The translations under genes were made by a program, and so were the position numbers. From Ectobius pallidus (lineage: Eukaryota > Arthropoda > Insecta > Blattodea > Ectobiidae): a stretch of DNA of 64,000 nucleotides. Shown piece after piece: positions 30,422-43,468 of this stretch (its first letter is position 1; each line of letters opens with the position of its first letter). The DNA is taken from the NCBI GenBank assembly GCA_964059195.1, contig CAXKWD010000009.1, positions 46,905,160 through 46,969,159 of the forward strand, written 5' to 3'. The notes beneath the pieces are model-generated. The model searched no databases, was not told the origin of the DNA, and worked only from the letters and a program-made list of their open reading frames with translations.

Positions 30422-32089
30422 TGTACTAATCGTTCCTGTTCATGTGATTAAAGAAAAGGAATTTTTCCATGACTTTAAATATTAACTATCGGCAAATAAC
30501 TCTCTTACAAGTTATGTATTGTGTTGAACATACTTTGCTAATAATTAGGTCTAATAAATAGCTTCACATTAATTATGTACACATAGTAGAAGCCTGATGT
30601 AACGCGGTTAGTGGGAGGCTTGCTTTATTCCGTGTTATACCCTTACAGAGGTAGGATTTAAAACATCAACTTTACTGCATTTTTCATCCTGCTTTAAGCA
30701 CCCCGATAGTAGATATGAGATGCAAAGAAAATATGTTGGGAATGACTAAGTAAGCCAAGAAAAGAAAAGAAAAGAATAAAATATTCCCGAGTGGTTATAT
30801 TGAGAAATTGACGACTGGAGCTCACTCTGGAAGAAAGAATAATGGAGAAATAAAAGCCTACGATTAGACAGTATGATCTAAATAATTGAATGTAAGAAAT
30901 GCGTTAACTATAAAAGTTTTAAAAGACCGAAAGGCAACAATTTTACACTCAAATGATTCGTGGCAAAATATTAATTAATATCACTCTACCCGTAAAAATT
31001 AACTTTGGATTTTTATAATAAGGAACAACACACGATAACACGTCCCTGCATTCACGAAACGCCCTAAACACAATGAAATTACCGTAGTTCTAATGTGCTC
31101 TTTGCCAGGTTAAATGTAACTTACGCGCAGTTGTAGAAGTAGAATTCTGTGTTTTGAGCTCCACAAATATAACATTTTGGACCACACATATTTAAGTAAG
31201 AATGTACGAGGTAACTTTAAAAGCTTCAACAAGCTGCCTCCCTACAGAGATGTTTCTGCACCTCCCGTTTGCAATTTAAATGGTCTGTTGAAGCTTTTTA
31301 ACTTAAACGATCGGCAGCTACTGCCCGATCATTATCTACAAGCAATAAAAACGTTTAGTCGTTTTATTCTATACTCTTGGAGGTCCTGACAAAAATTTTA
31401 ATTGATTTATACTCATACCACGTAGAAGATTCTTATTTTGCATTGGCAATATTCAAAATTACACCGCGGAAAAAGGGATTAGATTAAAATTCTACCAGAA
31501 CAACTAGTAAGTAATAATTTATGTAATTAGTTTAAGTTCAAGAACTTGCAGGTTGCAAAAACAAGTAAAAATTATCGTATAGCAGCAAGCATAGGCCTAT
31601 GTAAGTATTTCAAGGATCTATTCCTAATCCTCTACATAGCTATTTAGCATAATTTAAATAGATATTAAACTATAATAGCACACAAGGCTAAATGCATATG
31701 CAAAACGAGAGAATAATGTTAGACATTTGAAGTAAATCAGTCCACGAATAATATTTCCAGGTATGTAATTTTACAGTAGGTGGCCCTAATAAACAGTTCC
31801 TACGTAATCAGCTATTTATTGCCACCCATCTTTATGCTGTTTCACGCTATTGCTTTGGGTTTCAAACTTTTTTGACAGTGCTACCATTCAGTGCTCAAAT
31901 GTACCATAGCATTTAAACAAGGTTTATTGAGTATAAATAAATATTTAATGAAGTAATGTATTTCTGCTGTTTGTGTCAGCCCTAACAAACCTTTATAAAT
32001 GAGCATATTACAAAGTTAAATGCGAAAAAAAAGATGAATTTACTGCAATGATTGAAATATGTTGACTTTCTTTATTATATTTTTTCCTT
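30422..32089. other. No gene seen
   Basis: A 70-codon plus frame at 31177-31389 has no recognisable motif. An AAGAAAAG run lies at 30758-30775. Confidence 0.5.
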
Positions 32090-32475
32090 TAACTCCCGTG
32101 GTGGGGCTTAGGGCCTTCAATTGGAGGTTTCAGTACCTAGATTAATTTTGTTACCTTTATTTTCCGAGAGAGAGGACAGAGGGACAAGTGGTATTCCCAT
32201 CACTTCACAAACCCCCCTTCGAAAACAAAGGTATTACTCGGACATGAAAGAGTCGAGGAATGTTGTCCAGGGGCTCTAAATTTAGGAATGGGGTTCTTTT
32301 AAGTGCCATAAATCTACGACATGGCCCCCCCCCCAGCTTAATGAACCTCCCGAAGGATCCCGTGCCCAGGATTTTTACGTTTCTGAAAAATCCACCGATT
32401 GCGGCCGGGTTTGATCCCGCGACCTTCGGATCTAGAGATAAGCACGCTACGTCTACACCGACGCTGCCGAGACGA
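32090..32475 (-). mobile_element. SINE family 2, copy 1
   Basis: It aligns along its length with the cleaner copy at 61372-61769: GGAGGTTTCA, TTATTTTCCGAGAGAG, AATCTACGACATGG, CCCGTGCCCAGGATTTTTA and GGCCGGGTTTGATCCCGC. On the minus strand the 5' head carries CTAGATCCGAAGGTCGCGGG with the B-box-like GGGATCAAACCC; the A-box region is degraded. Chance frames of 68-96 codons across it are artefacts. Confidence 0.8.
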
Positions 32476-32969
32476 CTGAAACATGTTACGAACAAAAAAT
32501 ATATTTAAATATGGACCAAATTTAAAATAAGTTGAAGTATGCACGGATATCTTTCAAACCTAAAGAAAAACTTTAGATAGTCCGTATTTCCAAACTTATT
32601 AAGCGGATAGGTAGGTCGGGCTAGAAGTCCGAATGTGTTAAATCGAGTCTACTGCATTACTAAGATTTCTGACCAGAGCTCGAGGTTGAAAACTGCAAAG
32701 GGGAAATTTATTCATTATTCTTTCCTCTGGAGACGTAAAAAAATTAGAACATTTTCGATAACAGTTATGAAGTAAATCACGGTTAAAGTTTAGGGACAAT
32801 GTGGTTTTCTTTCTGAGAAAATTACTTACTTTGAGACAAACATGAAATTTGATTTTTTTTTGTTTGTTTACACCGAAGGATCACCCTCTTAAAATCTGCA
32901 CAGTTATATTACTTCCACTTTGTATAGGCCTATATTATTATATCTTAATTAATCTATTATTGCGTTTGT
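32476..32969. other. No gene seen
   Basis: Unremarkable AT-rich spacer; poly-T at 32852-32862. Confidence 0.55.
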
Positions 32970-34080
32970 CCATGCACCAACAGAGTATAAATAAGATGAT
33001 GACAAGGACAGTTTTTATGAGGAAATAGAAAGAACATTTGATCGGTTTCCGGCATAGCACACAAAAATTGTGCTAGGAAATGTCAATGCGAAAGTAGGAA
33101 GGCAGGATATTTTCAAGTGGGAACGAAAGTCTCCACTTGCAGAGCAATGACACTGGGGTTAGACTAGTGAATTTTGCCACCGCTAAAAATTTAAGCGTAA
33201 AGAGAACAAAATTCCCACATCGTGATATTCATAAATGCACATGGATCTTGCCAGATGAAAAGACTCATAATCAAGTCGATCACGTGCTAATAGATGTAAA
33301 GGAGGCAGTCTAGTATAATCGACGTTCGAACTTTTAGGGGTGCTGATTGCAATTTGGATCACTACCTGGCAGTTGCGGCTGTTTGGGAGAAACTTTCATT
33401 AAACAAAGGAACTAAGCAAAATTTCGATGTAGAGAGATTCAATCTGAAAAAAGCTATGTAAAGACGGAAGTAGGAATGCTCACCAAGTCGAGATTTCAAA
33501 TACATTTGCAGGCCTAGAAAACACTGCCGAACAAGAAGCTAGGGATGATATGAGTATCGATAAATCCTGGGATTGCATTAAAGACAATATTTTTAAAGTA
33601 GCCGCGAAAGAAAAATTTGGTCCGCTTGAACTGAAACCAAATAAACCGTGGTTCGATGATGACTACGTGTGATTCGTAAATGCAAAAAAGCAGGCAAAAC
33701 TACAGTGGTAGAATCCGAAAATACTACAGTCGAAAATCTCAACAATGCTAAACGAGTAACCTCTAGAACTATTAGAACAAAGAAAATAAACTATCTCAAA
33801 GACAAAGTAAATTAATTAGAAGAAAATAGTAAAGCCAAAAATGTTAGGGATCTCTACAAGTGAATACACGAGTTCAAGAAAGGTTTTTAACCTAGAATAA
33901 ACATAATTATGGACAAGGATGGCAGTATACTCGCGACATCGAACAATACTTTAAATGTGTGGAAACATTTCTTTAATCAATGATTAAACCTACATGGAAA
34001 TGTCCAAAGTGTAGAAAGTGAAATATTCACAGCAGAGCCATTGGGGGATATGCAAAAAAAGCAAGCATAAAGTAAGAGCA
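32970..34080 (+). pseudogene. Decayed LINE endonuclease domain and linker
   Basis: The plus strand reads, across several stops and frame changes: VHAPTEYK, DSFYEEIERTFDRFP, IVLGNVNAKVGRQDIF, VNFATAKNLSVKRTKFPHRD, KCTWILPDEKTHNQVDHVLI and HYLAV, then NKPWFDDD and NNAKRVTSRTIR, and finally FTAEPLGDM. This is the order of a LINE apurinic-type endonuclease and the linker leading to the RT domain. The key GDFNA box reads GNVNA, so a catalytic Asp is lost. The homology stops near 34080 just before the RT would begin, with no 3' end, unlike the usual 5'-truncated copies. The family is different from the 934-codon element. Confidence 0.8.
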
Positions 34081-35019
34081 TCTTCTTGCTGAGAAGTGTA
34101 GTCACTCACAAGTCATATGCATAAAGAATCGTTGCGACAGAATACTACCTACTCAGAGCAGAAAGTACATACTTCGGCAACCCAGGCGGAACATGCACCT
34201 GCATAAACAAACCTAAGAAAACAAACAAGAGTGTTCATAGAGCAGGGCATTTAAATCACAGCCACATCAGCATAAAGAGGAGGATAAATAATTCTATCTC
34301 GCTAAAGTTTTAAAACATAATACTTTCTTTGTTTTTTTTATTTCAAAATCCCAATAATTGCTAGTAGTTCGATTGAAAAGGGAAGCAGCAATGAAAGTAG
34401 TTCTTACATATATAAATTCGAAATTAGGCTTCAGTTTCAGGGAAGTCTAAGTACAAAAAGTACAAATCGTGAAAACCAGGATAACAAAATAAAACACTCA
34501 TGGAGAAAACTGGGAACAAACCCAAGTTTTGAATAAGTGGAAGAAATAATTCCAGGAAATAATAGAACATGAAGCAAACCCATCAATCAGAAAATTTCAA
34601 CAGTACAATATAAACGAGATAATTATTTTCGTAATATGCAAGAATTAGTTTTTAGAACTTTACAATAATAATCACTACCTTATAATACAAGTATTCACTT
34701 GAAACTTTAAGTGAAGTAATATAATAAATGAAAATATTTATTTCCATAATACTTTAGGATTAGCCTAAATTAGTTTAACAAAAATTCACTATAACATAAT
34801 TACAACATTAAATATAATTAGTATTTTTAAAATGTGATATGAAACATTCATATAACTCCCTCTACCCTAAACATAGCCTATTCCAGTGTAGAGTACATGG
34901 CTGAATTGCAGTAGTGCGCATTCACTTGTATCAGCCTCGTTTCCAAGTCGCATTATTAGCCAGGCAAGACCAAAAAATCCAAGTCTATGTTTAAATGAAT
35001 GGCTTATAACTAGCCTTCA
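34081..35019. other. No gene seen
   Basis: AT-rich, A-rich on the plus strand. No RT motif continues from the LINE fragment to the left. Confidence 0.5.
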
Positions 35020-35690
35020 GAAAATTTATATTGGAGAAGTTTTTCAAATAAAAGTACTTAGTATAATATATTATAGTAGGCCTACAAATGAGCCTATAAC
35101 ATCCTTAAACCTATTTCGAGAAAATTAAGAAAAATGAAATTTTCTTCAAATAAAGTGTTTGTAAAAATGAAAAGAAAGTCGTTGCCGTAGGCCTACCTCG
35201 TGCCGCATCCCTGAAGGATGCAATCCAAATAAAATCTTAATAAATGCATTCGCAAACTTTTGTATCACCTAAGGGTGGCAATACACCTTTCTTCAAATTC
35301 TGATATAGAATAAGGGGCCGTGTTGCAGAGAATAGGTATTCAGTTGTATTAGATTGATGCAAAGCTTTATCGTTCACCAGGCAAAATCGAGTTTCTATGA
35401 ACGATGCCTGCCTTGTAACTACCCGTCAGTGAGTTTTTGCAAAAAAAAAAAAAATAAAAAAAAAAAAAAAAAAAAAATCAAATAAAAGTTTAGTCCTTAG
35501 CATAAACACCTCAAATACAAAATTTAAACAAAATCGTTTCACCCGTTTTCGAGAATGTTGGGAAAACCTAACTTTTCTTTGTGTAAAATGGCCAATCTTC
35601 GTGACACATCCCCAAAAGATACCTAAGCTCGATTAAAAATTTTGTTTTTATACGATTTTTCGTTCTCGAGCTATGCAGACAAAGGTGGAA
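35020..35690 (+). mobile_element. Family H copy 2 (partial)
   Basis: Two diverged direct units, near 35040-35200 and 35480-35690, share TTTTTCAAATAAAAGT, CCTTAG(T/C)AT, TTTTCGAGAA and, in the second, GCCAATCTTCGTGAC and ATTTTGTTTTTATACGATTTT. They match family H copy 1 in reverse complement and copy 3 directly. Poly-A (35441-35477) lies in the middle. The right edge is cut by the start of a LINE-T copy near 35690, and no end hairpin is left. Confidence 0.55.
35441..35477. repeat. Poly-A tract
   Basis: About 35 A with a single T. It may be the tail of a degenerate insertion or simple slippage. Confidence 0.9.
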
Positions 35691-35692
35691 GG

Positions 35693-35876
35693 ACAATATT
35701 AGAAAGTGGAATTTTCGAGGGATGATTGCGTAGAGCTAGCACAGAATAGGGTTGAATGGCGGGCTCAGGTAAGCGCGGCAATGAACCTTCGGGCTCCATA
35801 AAATAGATAATATTCCTTTAGCTTGCTGAGGAATTGTCTATTGCCATTGAGTGAGTAAGTAAGTAAGTAAGTATAA
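35693..35876 (+). mobile_element. LINE-T copy C, 5'-truncated 3' end
   Basis: The plus strand reads VEFSRDDCVELAQNRVEWRA then QVSAAMNLRAP and a stop at 35799-35801, matching the end of copy A on the opposite strand. A ~50-nt 3' UTR with AAATAGATAATATTCCTTTA follows, then CCATTGAGTGA and a GTAA repeat tail (35854-35873). Only ~185 bp remain, with the 5' truncation falling just inside the coding tail. Confidence 0.85.
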
Positions 35877-38029
35877 TTGCATTTCATTGGTGCACACGGT
35901 ACTCCTTTTGTCCTCGTCATCTCGGAATATCGTTTCTAATTATTGCCATTTTCTGTCGAAATAACATAAAATATCAGCTATTGCTATAACGACAAATTTG
36001 TTTAATCTTATTCTTCATAACAATTTATTCTTTCATATTTTAATGCTGGTTAATGCCGAATATTTCGAAATAACATCTATTTATTCCAAGAAACCTAACT
36101 TTCTTGTAGGGTTCCCAGATGTGGCTATTTTTAGCCAGTGTGGCTAATTTGCGTGCAATGAGGTTAAAAATATTTCCGGAAAATTAGCCTGCTGTTTTTG
36201 GCTAATCATGGCTAAATTACTAACCTGATGAATTTATCATTATATATAGTATAAAAATATTGCAGAAGATAAAACTAAACATGGTAAATATGCGTGATTC
36301 AGTTCATTGCCCGCTTTTGTGGCGTAACACTTTCGGTCAGTTTGATAGACTACTTGTTGTATTATACGTGTATCTGTACTGCGTATATTGCGGCCCGTCT
36401 CTTTGTTTTATTTTACTTATATTTTTTTAATTGTTTATTACCTGCTTACCCATCACGAATAGAAATTATCATTCAGTATCACTGACATTAAAAAAGTGAA
36501 ATATTGTGCAAACTACGTAACTCTTCTATTTTAATTTTCAATAAACATAATTTAGTAACGCAAAGTACATGAAGTCTAGTACCAGTACTTCTTTAGTAGG
36601 GCCTACAATTAATTAAAAAAAGTAAAATGAAAAACTTTATATATATAAGTGGCTAAAATGGCAACTTTTTATTAATATAATGACTAGTTTTGACCAAAAG
36701 CATCTAGCAAGCCTATTTTAATTCTTGGTATGACTACACACTTTATCTTGAGCTGAAAAAATGCGGGGGTGAGGGGAGCTGATATTGCATGCAGTGTAAG
36801 AGAATGGCTATTGCAGAAGGCGGTGAGTTGAAATTACGTCATTTCTGAAGAGTTTCTAACTTCCATAAAATATAAGGTGTGTAGTTTTATGCTGGTACAG
36901 AATGGAACTAACTGTAGTTCGTAGCAATTTCAACTCTCGCTACTAAACTAAAAGATGTTTTATTGATGCAGATATTATAGTAGAATATATCGCTGGAGAA
37001 ATGAATTTGTTTAGACAATCTTTCTACCAGTCTTCAGAATATAAAAAATCGGTTTAAAAATCGTAGCATTATACATGTACTTGAATACGCACTTTCAAAT
37101 GGCTGAATTAAAACGATATAGGCGTAACAATTTCTTTCACGAGAGTCTGCAGGTAATTAGTTAATACATATTTCTAGCAAAATAATCAAAACTGACTTGT
37201 TCGTTTCTCCAACGACAGATTCAGCTTAAAACACATTAAATTGCTTTTCCTTAAATTTCATTTATTGGGTTCATTGTTTATTCGCTAATGTCCGACACTT
37301 CTTGGTTTAAAGAATCTTCACTATTAACTTTGTCACTTATAGCGACCATTTCCACAACACCAGTACTGTACTTCTAATGTCCCAGGATTTAATTCTGCCA
37401 TTTTCAGAATAACATGTTGTAAACAGATAAAAAAAAAAACGTAGACTGTAGTTAAGAATGCCGCTACGAAAAGTGTTTTGTGTATGGCAGTAGGCTACTG
37501 GGAACGGACCGCGATCATAATTTTTTGGAGCGAGGCCTTCTTCATATGGACTGTTTTCAGCATTATGGAGTGTTTAGCTCAAGATAAAGTTACTTGATTC
37601 CCCTTTCATATCTGATTTATGTATGGTTATATCCTGTATAAGCAAAATCATAAGCGGGTTTTAAGTTTGAAATCACTTAAGAAAATTAGCAGGATAGCAG
37701 AATTCCGTTAATAATAACAGTAATACGCGGACAAAATCCTCACATTCTGCTAAAATCATTGCTTTATTAGACATATATCTCTGCTTTAAACAATTGTTCG
37801 AAGTGACGCAGAAATGAAACTTCTTTACCTTAAATAAGATTTTTTCGAATTTAATTATATATTTTTCTAAAATAACACCAGAAAGAGTCATAGATTTTTC
37901 TACAGGTTTCTATTCTTGATTCAAAGTATGCAACTAAATCCCTACAACAATTAGAGTCTTTCGCAAATAAGAAGATCAAATATATTTTAATTTAATATTT
38001 AATATTTAATATTTAATTTAATATAATAT
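35877..38029. other. No gene seen; TTAGCC/GGCTAA cluster
   Basis: At 36110-36230 several GGCTAA and TTAGCC words follow AGGGTTCCCAGATGTGGC, and near 36648-36672 GTGGCTAAAATGGCAACT is loosely complementary to it, which could mark a ~560-bp MITE. No clean ends were found. Frames at 36294-36485 and 37673-37891 lack motifs. ATTTAATATTTAA words repeat at 37985-38020. Confidence 0.35.
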
Positions 38030-38514
38030 TTTCACAAACATCGTATAAAATACTCTTCCAGTGATCATATCTACAAAACTAGACGAAATACTAATTTACT
38101 CCTATTAGAACCCAAATGTCTCACATCGGCAGGATTAAAGCATAGCATTAATTTTGGACCGCGCTTCTATAACTCAATTATCAGAAAAAATCCTGATCTC
38201 TCAGCATACTCCACTGTTAAATTTAATAGATATGTAAAGAATTTTTTGTAATTTTTTAGCTTTTAAGTAATTTTTGTTTCACTCCTTTTATGTATTTATG
38301 TTTTTATGTTTAATGTTTTTGTTTTACTTTCTTTTTTAGTTAAGCACATTATACACTCTATTTCTTTGTCTCTCCTCTTTCTTCACTTTGATATTTTTGA
38401 AACGACACCCGAGCACGAGCAGTCTTGCTCATTCGGGTGTATTACTAAATGTAATACCTCTTGTAATATCTCTTGTAATAAATAAATAAAAAAAATAAAA
38501 AAAAAAAAAAATAA

Positions 38515-38545
<31 letters not shown>
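38030..38545 (+). mobile_element. 5'-truncated LINE 3' end with hairpin and poly(A)-rich tail
   Basis: The plus strand reads the last ~60 codons of a CR1/Jockey-like LINE protein: HIYKTRRNTNLLLLEP, LTSAGLKHSINFGPRFYNSI, then LSAYSTVKFNRYVKNFL and a stop near 38250. The 3' UTR contains a strong hairpin at 38405-38440 (arms ACACCCGA and TCGGGTGT, inner GAGCA and TGCTC, loop GTCT). GTAATAAATAAATAAA and a long A-rich tail end it (38470-38542). Confidence 0.8.
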
Positions 38546-38546
<1 letters not shown>

Positions 38547-41500
38547 ACTCAGACGAAGAGAATAGGTTGCGAAATTAAAATTCGAAATATTTCTTCAAAT
38601 TTAATAATTATTACGATACTGAATATTGTATTATGTGAAAGTGTAACATATTTTGTTACACGTTAAAAATGAATAAGTTAATTAGGAAAAATTATATAGA
38701 TGTGAAACTTTCATAGCGGAGATATAAATTACAAACTGAGAAAATCTGTAATGTTTTCAACGTAGCCTACCTTTGGGTTGTCATAGAAACCACTCATATG
38801 TATGCAGTATGCTAAAATAAGAATAAAAATTAACATTTTTTCATTAAGGCTAGGCAGTAATGACTACCCATTTTGCTCAGTCGAGATGTCTTGAGAACAA
38901 TCTGCTATTACCATTACTTTAGTGTACGAGAATAATACATTTTATGGACCCATATTTCAGCTAATTTAAATAAAGAACAACAGAATCAAAAGAATTCCAT
39001 AAAATCCCTCTCCACCTTTCAAATCACATCTTTCACTCATGCAAATCTCTTATCTCACAATATGCATAATGAACCTGAAAATTGCAATCAGAAGGCTGCA
39101 ATACGGGATGGAAATCCGATTATGTTAATCCCGAAAAAAATATTTACGTAAATGGTGTGAAAATATCTAGTGTACATTAAAGGCAATCACTTAATGCCAT
39201 ACGGAAGACCCGATTGCAAATTTAACTGTAAGTAGCAACAGTGAGTGTGATTTTGTACGGTTGCGCTGGAGCAGCGTTGAGCCGCCATTGTAATCTGTGG
39301 AGATGCACAATTCGCCATGAAATCGCTAATATACATGCCATTATCTGCATTCCTCACAGAGAGCATTTATATGTAGCACTATTCAGATATCAGCTAACTC
39401 CCATGGCAAGATAATGATAAATCACAGCCTTCGCATGCTAGACATTCTAGCAATCCAGTGATAGGCGGGTGGAATGTTATTAAGGAAAATGACAATGGGT
39501 ATCAACTTTTAAAGAGGGTGGCTAAGCGAAAATTCCTGAATCAGTTTTTATAACGCTAAAAGCATTTCCATTAACCCTTAACCAAGGACATAATTATTCT
39601 GTTACACTATCATGGACATGAAGTCTGAGTGACCGCTCAGAGTTAAAGGGCTTTTAACACTAAAGAAACTTACAAAATATGAATGTTAGTTATAATTCAA
39701 TCAAACTGACTCCTAACTAAGAGAGCATTATTCTTACGCAATCATTTCTCTGGCTTCGTTCTTAAAGGGACAATATCATAAAACTTGCTTTTGAGATAAC
39801 TGACGTTGAAGCCAATAATAGAAGTAGCATTTTTTGCTGAGAACTTCCGACATTGGCCTCTAAGGTTTCTGTATTATGTATATTAATAGCAACAGACATT
39901 GGTACGTTTAATATACGAAAGATAAAGACTAGCCGAGCTCAATAATGCATAAACCTCATTTTTGCAAGAAATTGACATTGGCCCTTTTAGAACCAAACCA
40001 CAGATTTTATGGCATATATTTGAGTCGCTGCACCGCAAATGCGATGAATTGCATAGTTTCGAAGATAAGTTAACATTTTTCAAATGAATAAATAAAATAC
40101 TAAATAAATGTGTTTAGTGTCGACATTCACATCACTCTAAACTAGATATAAATCACAGGTCACCATAATAAATGGTTGTGTTCAAAATTGCAGTAACTTA
40201 ACTTGCATCCTAGAAAGCAGTCTTTCTGCCTCAAAACATTCACTGTGAAATTTCACCGAAATAATTAATTCTGTCATCACATGGTCTTAAAATTTTCGGC
40301 CTAACATTTTTTATGGTCATTGTTATTCACAAGATTTAAAAAAAATGAAATTTCTTGGCACGGCTCCATTAACACTGATGGGTAAGTGATGCATAATGTG
40401 GTGATAATTGATAAGGGAACTCGAGAAGGGAAGGTAGCGTAAATAACTCACTTGTGAAGACGATGTCCAGAAAGCAGCATAGGTTAAAATGTTTTGCTGC
40501 GGTCTCACAGACCTCGGTACATATTTAAGGGTAAATGTGTTTGCTACAAAGCTGTAAATAAATTACTACAAAGTATTATCACATGTTGGTAAACTAAAGT
40601 GGAGCAGTACTCGATTTAAATGTCTCTCATAGGTGCTATTGTATCAAAATTCATACGTGGAACATTTTCTGGTAAGAAAACAAAATTGTATATTAAAAAA
40701 AATATATTAGGTGACATCATTACTCCGGTAACTAGGCCTAAGGAATCTTCTCTCCAGCACATCTAATGCATATAATTTATAGGCTACATAAGTTCAAAAA
40801 AAAAATATAGGCCAATTCATGAATTAATTTGTATCCTGATGATTTTACTTTCGACGTAATTATATCCATGCAGCAAATTCAATCATAGAAATTAAAGATT
40901 TTTGCGAAAAAAATTAACCAAAGTAGATGCAGCAATTACGTACTTCGTTATCGTCAGTATACAAAGTAGTCCTATTGTCTTCGTTTTTATATTTTCGACT
41001 GATGATAAACATTAACCTTTTAAGTTATGCTCAAGACTTCATCCTTTTAAGGTGTCATTTCAGTCTCTTAATGGGATGTGTCGTTCTAATTGTTACTAGA
41101 TTTGCAAACAGGAACGGTTGCATTTTATAAACTTGATTTCACCATTTACAGTAAGTTAGTGTCTTCAGAATACAGATCGCTTCTATATTTTCCTATCACT
41201 GATTAATGAATATTAAACTATAGATTTTGATTCTCTATCATTCCCAGGAATGAAATATCAGAAATTTTTAGCCCTACATTTGCAGACATGTTACTGTAGC
41301 GATAAACTGATCACCACAATATTTGACCATATCAAATTATCTTTCTCGAATGTCTGGAAATGTAATCAAATCAAATCAAATCAAGGTAATCAAAATTTAT
41401 TATTTTCATAGTGTAACTTAAAGTCTCTTGAACTGATAAGAATGTGAAAATGCCAAATACAATCCTTGGAGATCCTTAGTGAAATAGGCTTATACGTAAA

Positions 41501-42506
41501 GAATGCAATTTTGGCTAAATTTCCATTAACCGCAGTTCAACAGCACTATCCTATCAAAGGTGTGCCTTGATAGAGTTTCCCTAAGAGGACTAGATATATT
41601 CATATTGATTATTCCACATACCTGTCCGATAACAAATTACAGACATTAAAAAATTAATGTTCATCAATTATCTCATGCTCCCTATTATCTAAATGAAAGA
41701 AAGAAAAATAAAATAAGCAGGCAAACAAAAAGAAAAAAAAGATGATGCCGAGCATACTTACTCGGTTCACTTAACACCACTTATGTGGTAGATCTATGTG
41801 GTATCACATAATGTAATAAAAAGTATCCACAATACTGCATGAAATAATAATTTATGGAAATTATTAATTTCTTACAATATTAATCTATAAATAACACTGT
41901 TAAACACACATTTTGTGACATGGAAATTTTTAGGTGTTTCCGATGTATTGGGGCACCCTAATAACAAATTTAAAAACAGAAATTGCCTATCACCCACGGA
42001 TTTTTAGTAACAAGCGTTTATATTCTGCAAGTATGCAACATTTGACTCACAAAACCGTTGCAATAACAATGAAAAGAAATTTAAAATAAACTCTGAATAA
42101 TACATTTGTTGCTTCCATAGAATAAAACAAGACATTCTTCTCCACCCTACCCCACCATTCATTATTTTTTAAATAATATTTTACTGAATTTTTTAAAAAT
42201 ATAACAACAACAAAACAGCAATCATTGCAACAGTTTTGTGAGTCGCTGTATGTATATTGTACCACTTCGTGTAATGCATGTATCAGCAGTGAAGCAGTGT
42301 GTTAAGACAAGTTCCTTCCAGTATAGCCTATTACATGTAAGAAGTAGGCCTACGCACCCAAATGAGATTGTGCATTAGTAGGCATTTACCCGCGTATAAA
42401 GTTACTGCATTTACTATGTTGTCTTTACTAACGTGCTTGTGTTCTACTTACTTGGTTTATTTTTATTATTGTACTGTGATTGACTGCGAATTAACAAGTC
42501 AATGCA
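38546..42506. other. Long stretch with no gene seen
   Basis: Frames of 60-72 codons on both strands (39883, 40323, 40927, 42047) have no motifs or repeat copies. TCAAATCAAATCAAA triplication lies at 41366-41385. Nothing else stands out. Confidence 0.55.
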
Positions 42507-43468
42507 ATGCCTAGGCAGTGTGTAAATAATGTCAACAGTTTTTGTTATGTGTGAGAAGAAATATCTTTTAAATCGCAAAAACGTGATTTCACCCAACTTG
42601 TGCGAAGAGCTTACGAATTTTATTTCGGAGTTAAAGCAGGAGAACAAGATAAGTCATGGGCCCCTCACATATGTTGCAAGACTTGTGTAACATTGTTAAC
42701 AGGTTGATTGAAAGGTGAAAAAACGTAATATGCGATTTGCAGTACCAATGGTGTGGAGAGAACCAAAAAACCATCCAACAGATTGTTACTTTTACCTCAC
42801 TACCATCGGACTGAATTCCAAGTATGTTGTGCAATATCCCAATTTACCATCAACCCGGCACGTCAAACATAGTGAAGAACTTCCTATCCCAAACCCACCA
42901 GAATCATGGAGTTCGGACGAAGAAGAATGTGCTAGTGATCCACCTGATGTTGTGCAATTCGCACAGGAAATCGACAATGATCCAGACTTTCAAGCATCAA
43001 AATGCTCAACAAAACCACATCTGATTTCAAAAGCTGAACTGAATGATTTAGTTCGAGATTTAAAACTAGCAAAATCACAGTCAGAACTCCTAGCATCCAG
43101 ATTAAAAGGATTGGAATCTCCTCGAGGACTTATACATTATTTCGCTCAAGAAGGGATTTTGGTGTAGGCTACTGCATGGCTGTTGACAACTTATTTGATT
43201 CATTGGATATGTCAAAGCTGACTGTGACCTTGTGACTGAATTACTTAGTGCCTACAGCGAAATGGGATGCAACATGTCATTAAAAATTCACTTCCTGGAT
43301 GCTCACCTCGATTTCATTCCTGAAAATTTGGGAACCGTAAGCAACGAACATGGGGAACAATTCCACCAGGACATTGTTGCAACTATGGAAAAGCGATACC
43401 AAGGCAAATGGAGTCCTAGTTTGCTTGCTGATGACTGCTGGACATTTTGTAATAAAATTTTGAATTAA
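42507..43468 (+). pseudogene. Broken copy of a repetitive Cys-rich protein family, function unknown
   Basis: The reading starts at an ATG (42507) with MPRQCVNNVNSFCYV, a stop where a Cys is expected, then KRDFTQLVRRAYEFYFGVKA, SWAPHICCKTC and a second stop. A one-base shift near 42720 leads into a 150-codon frame with RFAVPMVWREPKNHPTDCYF, an acidic Pro/Ser/Glu stretch (42890-42990) and LVRDLKLAKSQSELLASRLK, ending 43167. After another shift and a stop comes MTELLSAYSEMGCNMSLKIHF, HLDFIPENLGTVSNEHGEQFH and YQGKWSPSLLADDCWTF. The paired Cys near the N-terminus look like a small zinc-binding module. From memory, intact relatives in arthropod genomes have ~200 extra residues between the 150-codon block and MTELL, so this copy also has an internal deletion. 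I cannot name the family; it behaves like a transposon gene. Confidence 0.65.

Noticed and set aside
32205..32544. Frames of 68-96 codons
   Set aside because: They lie in SINE family 2 and differ between its two copies.
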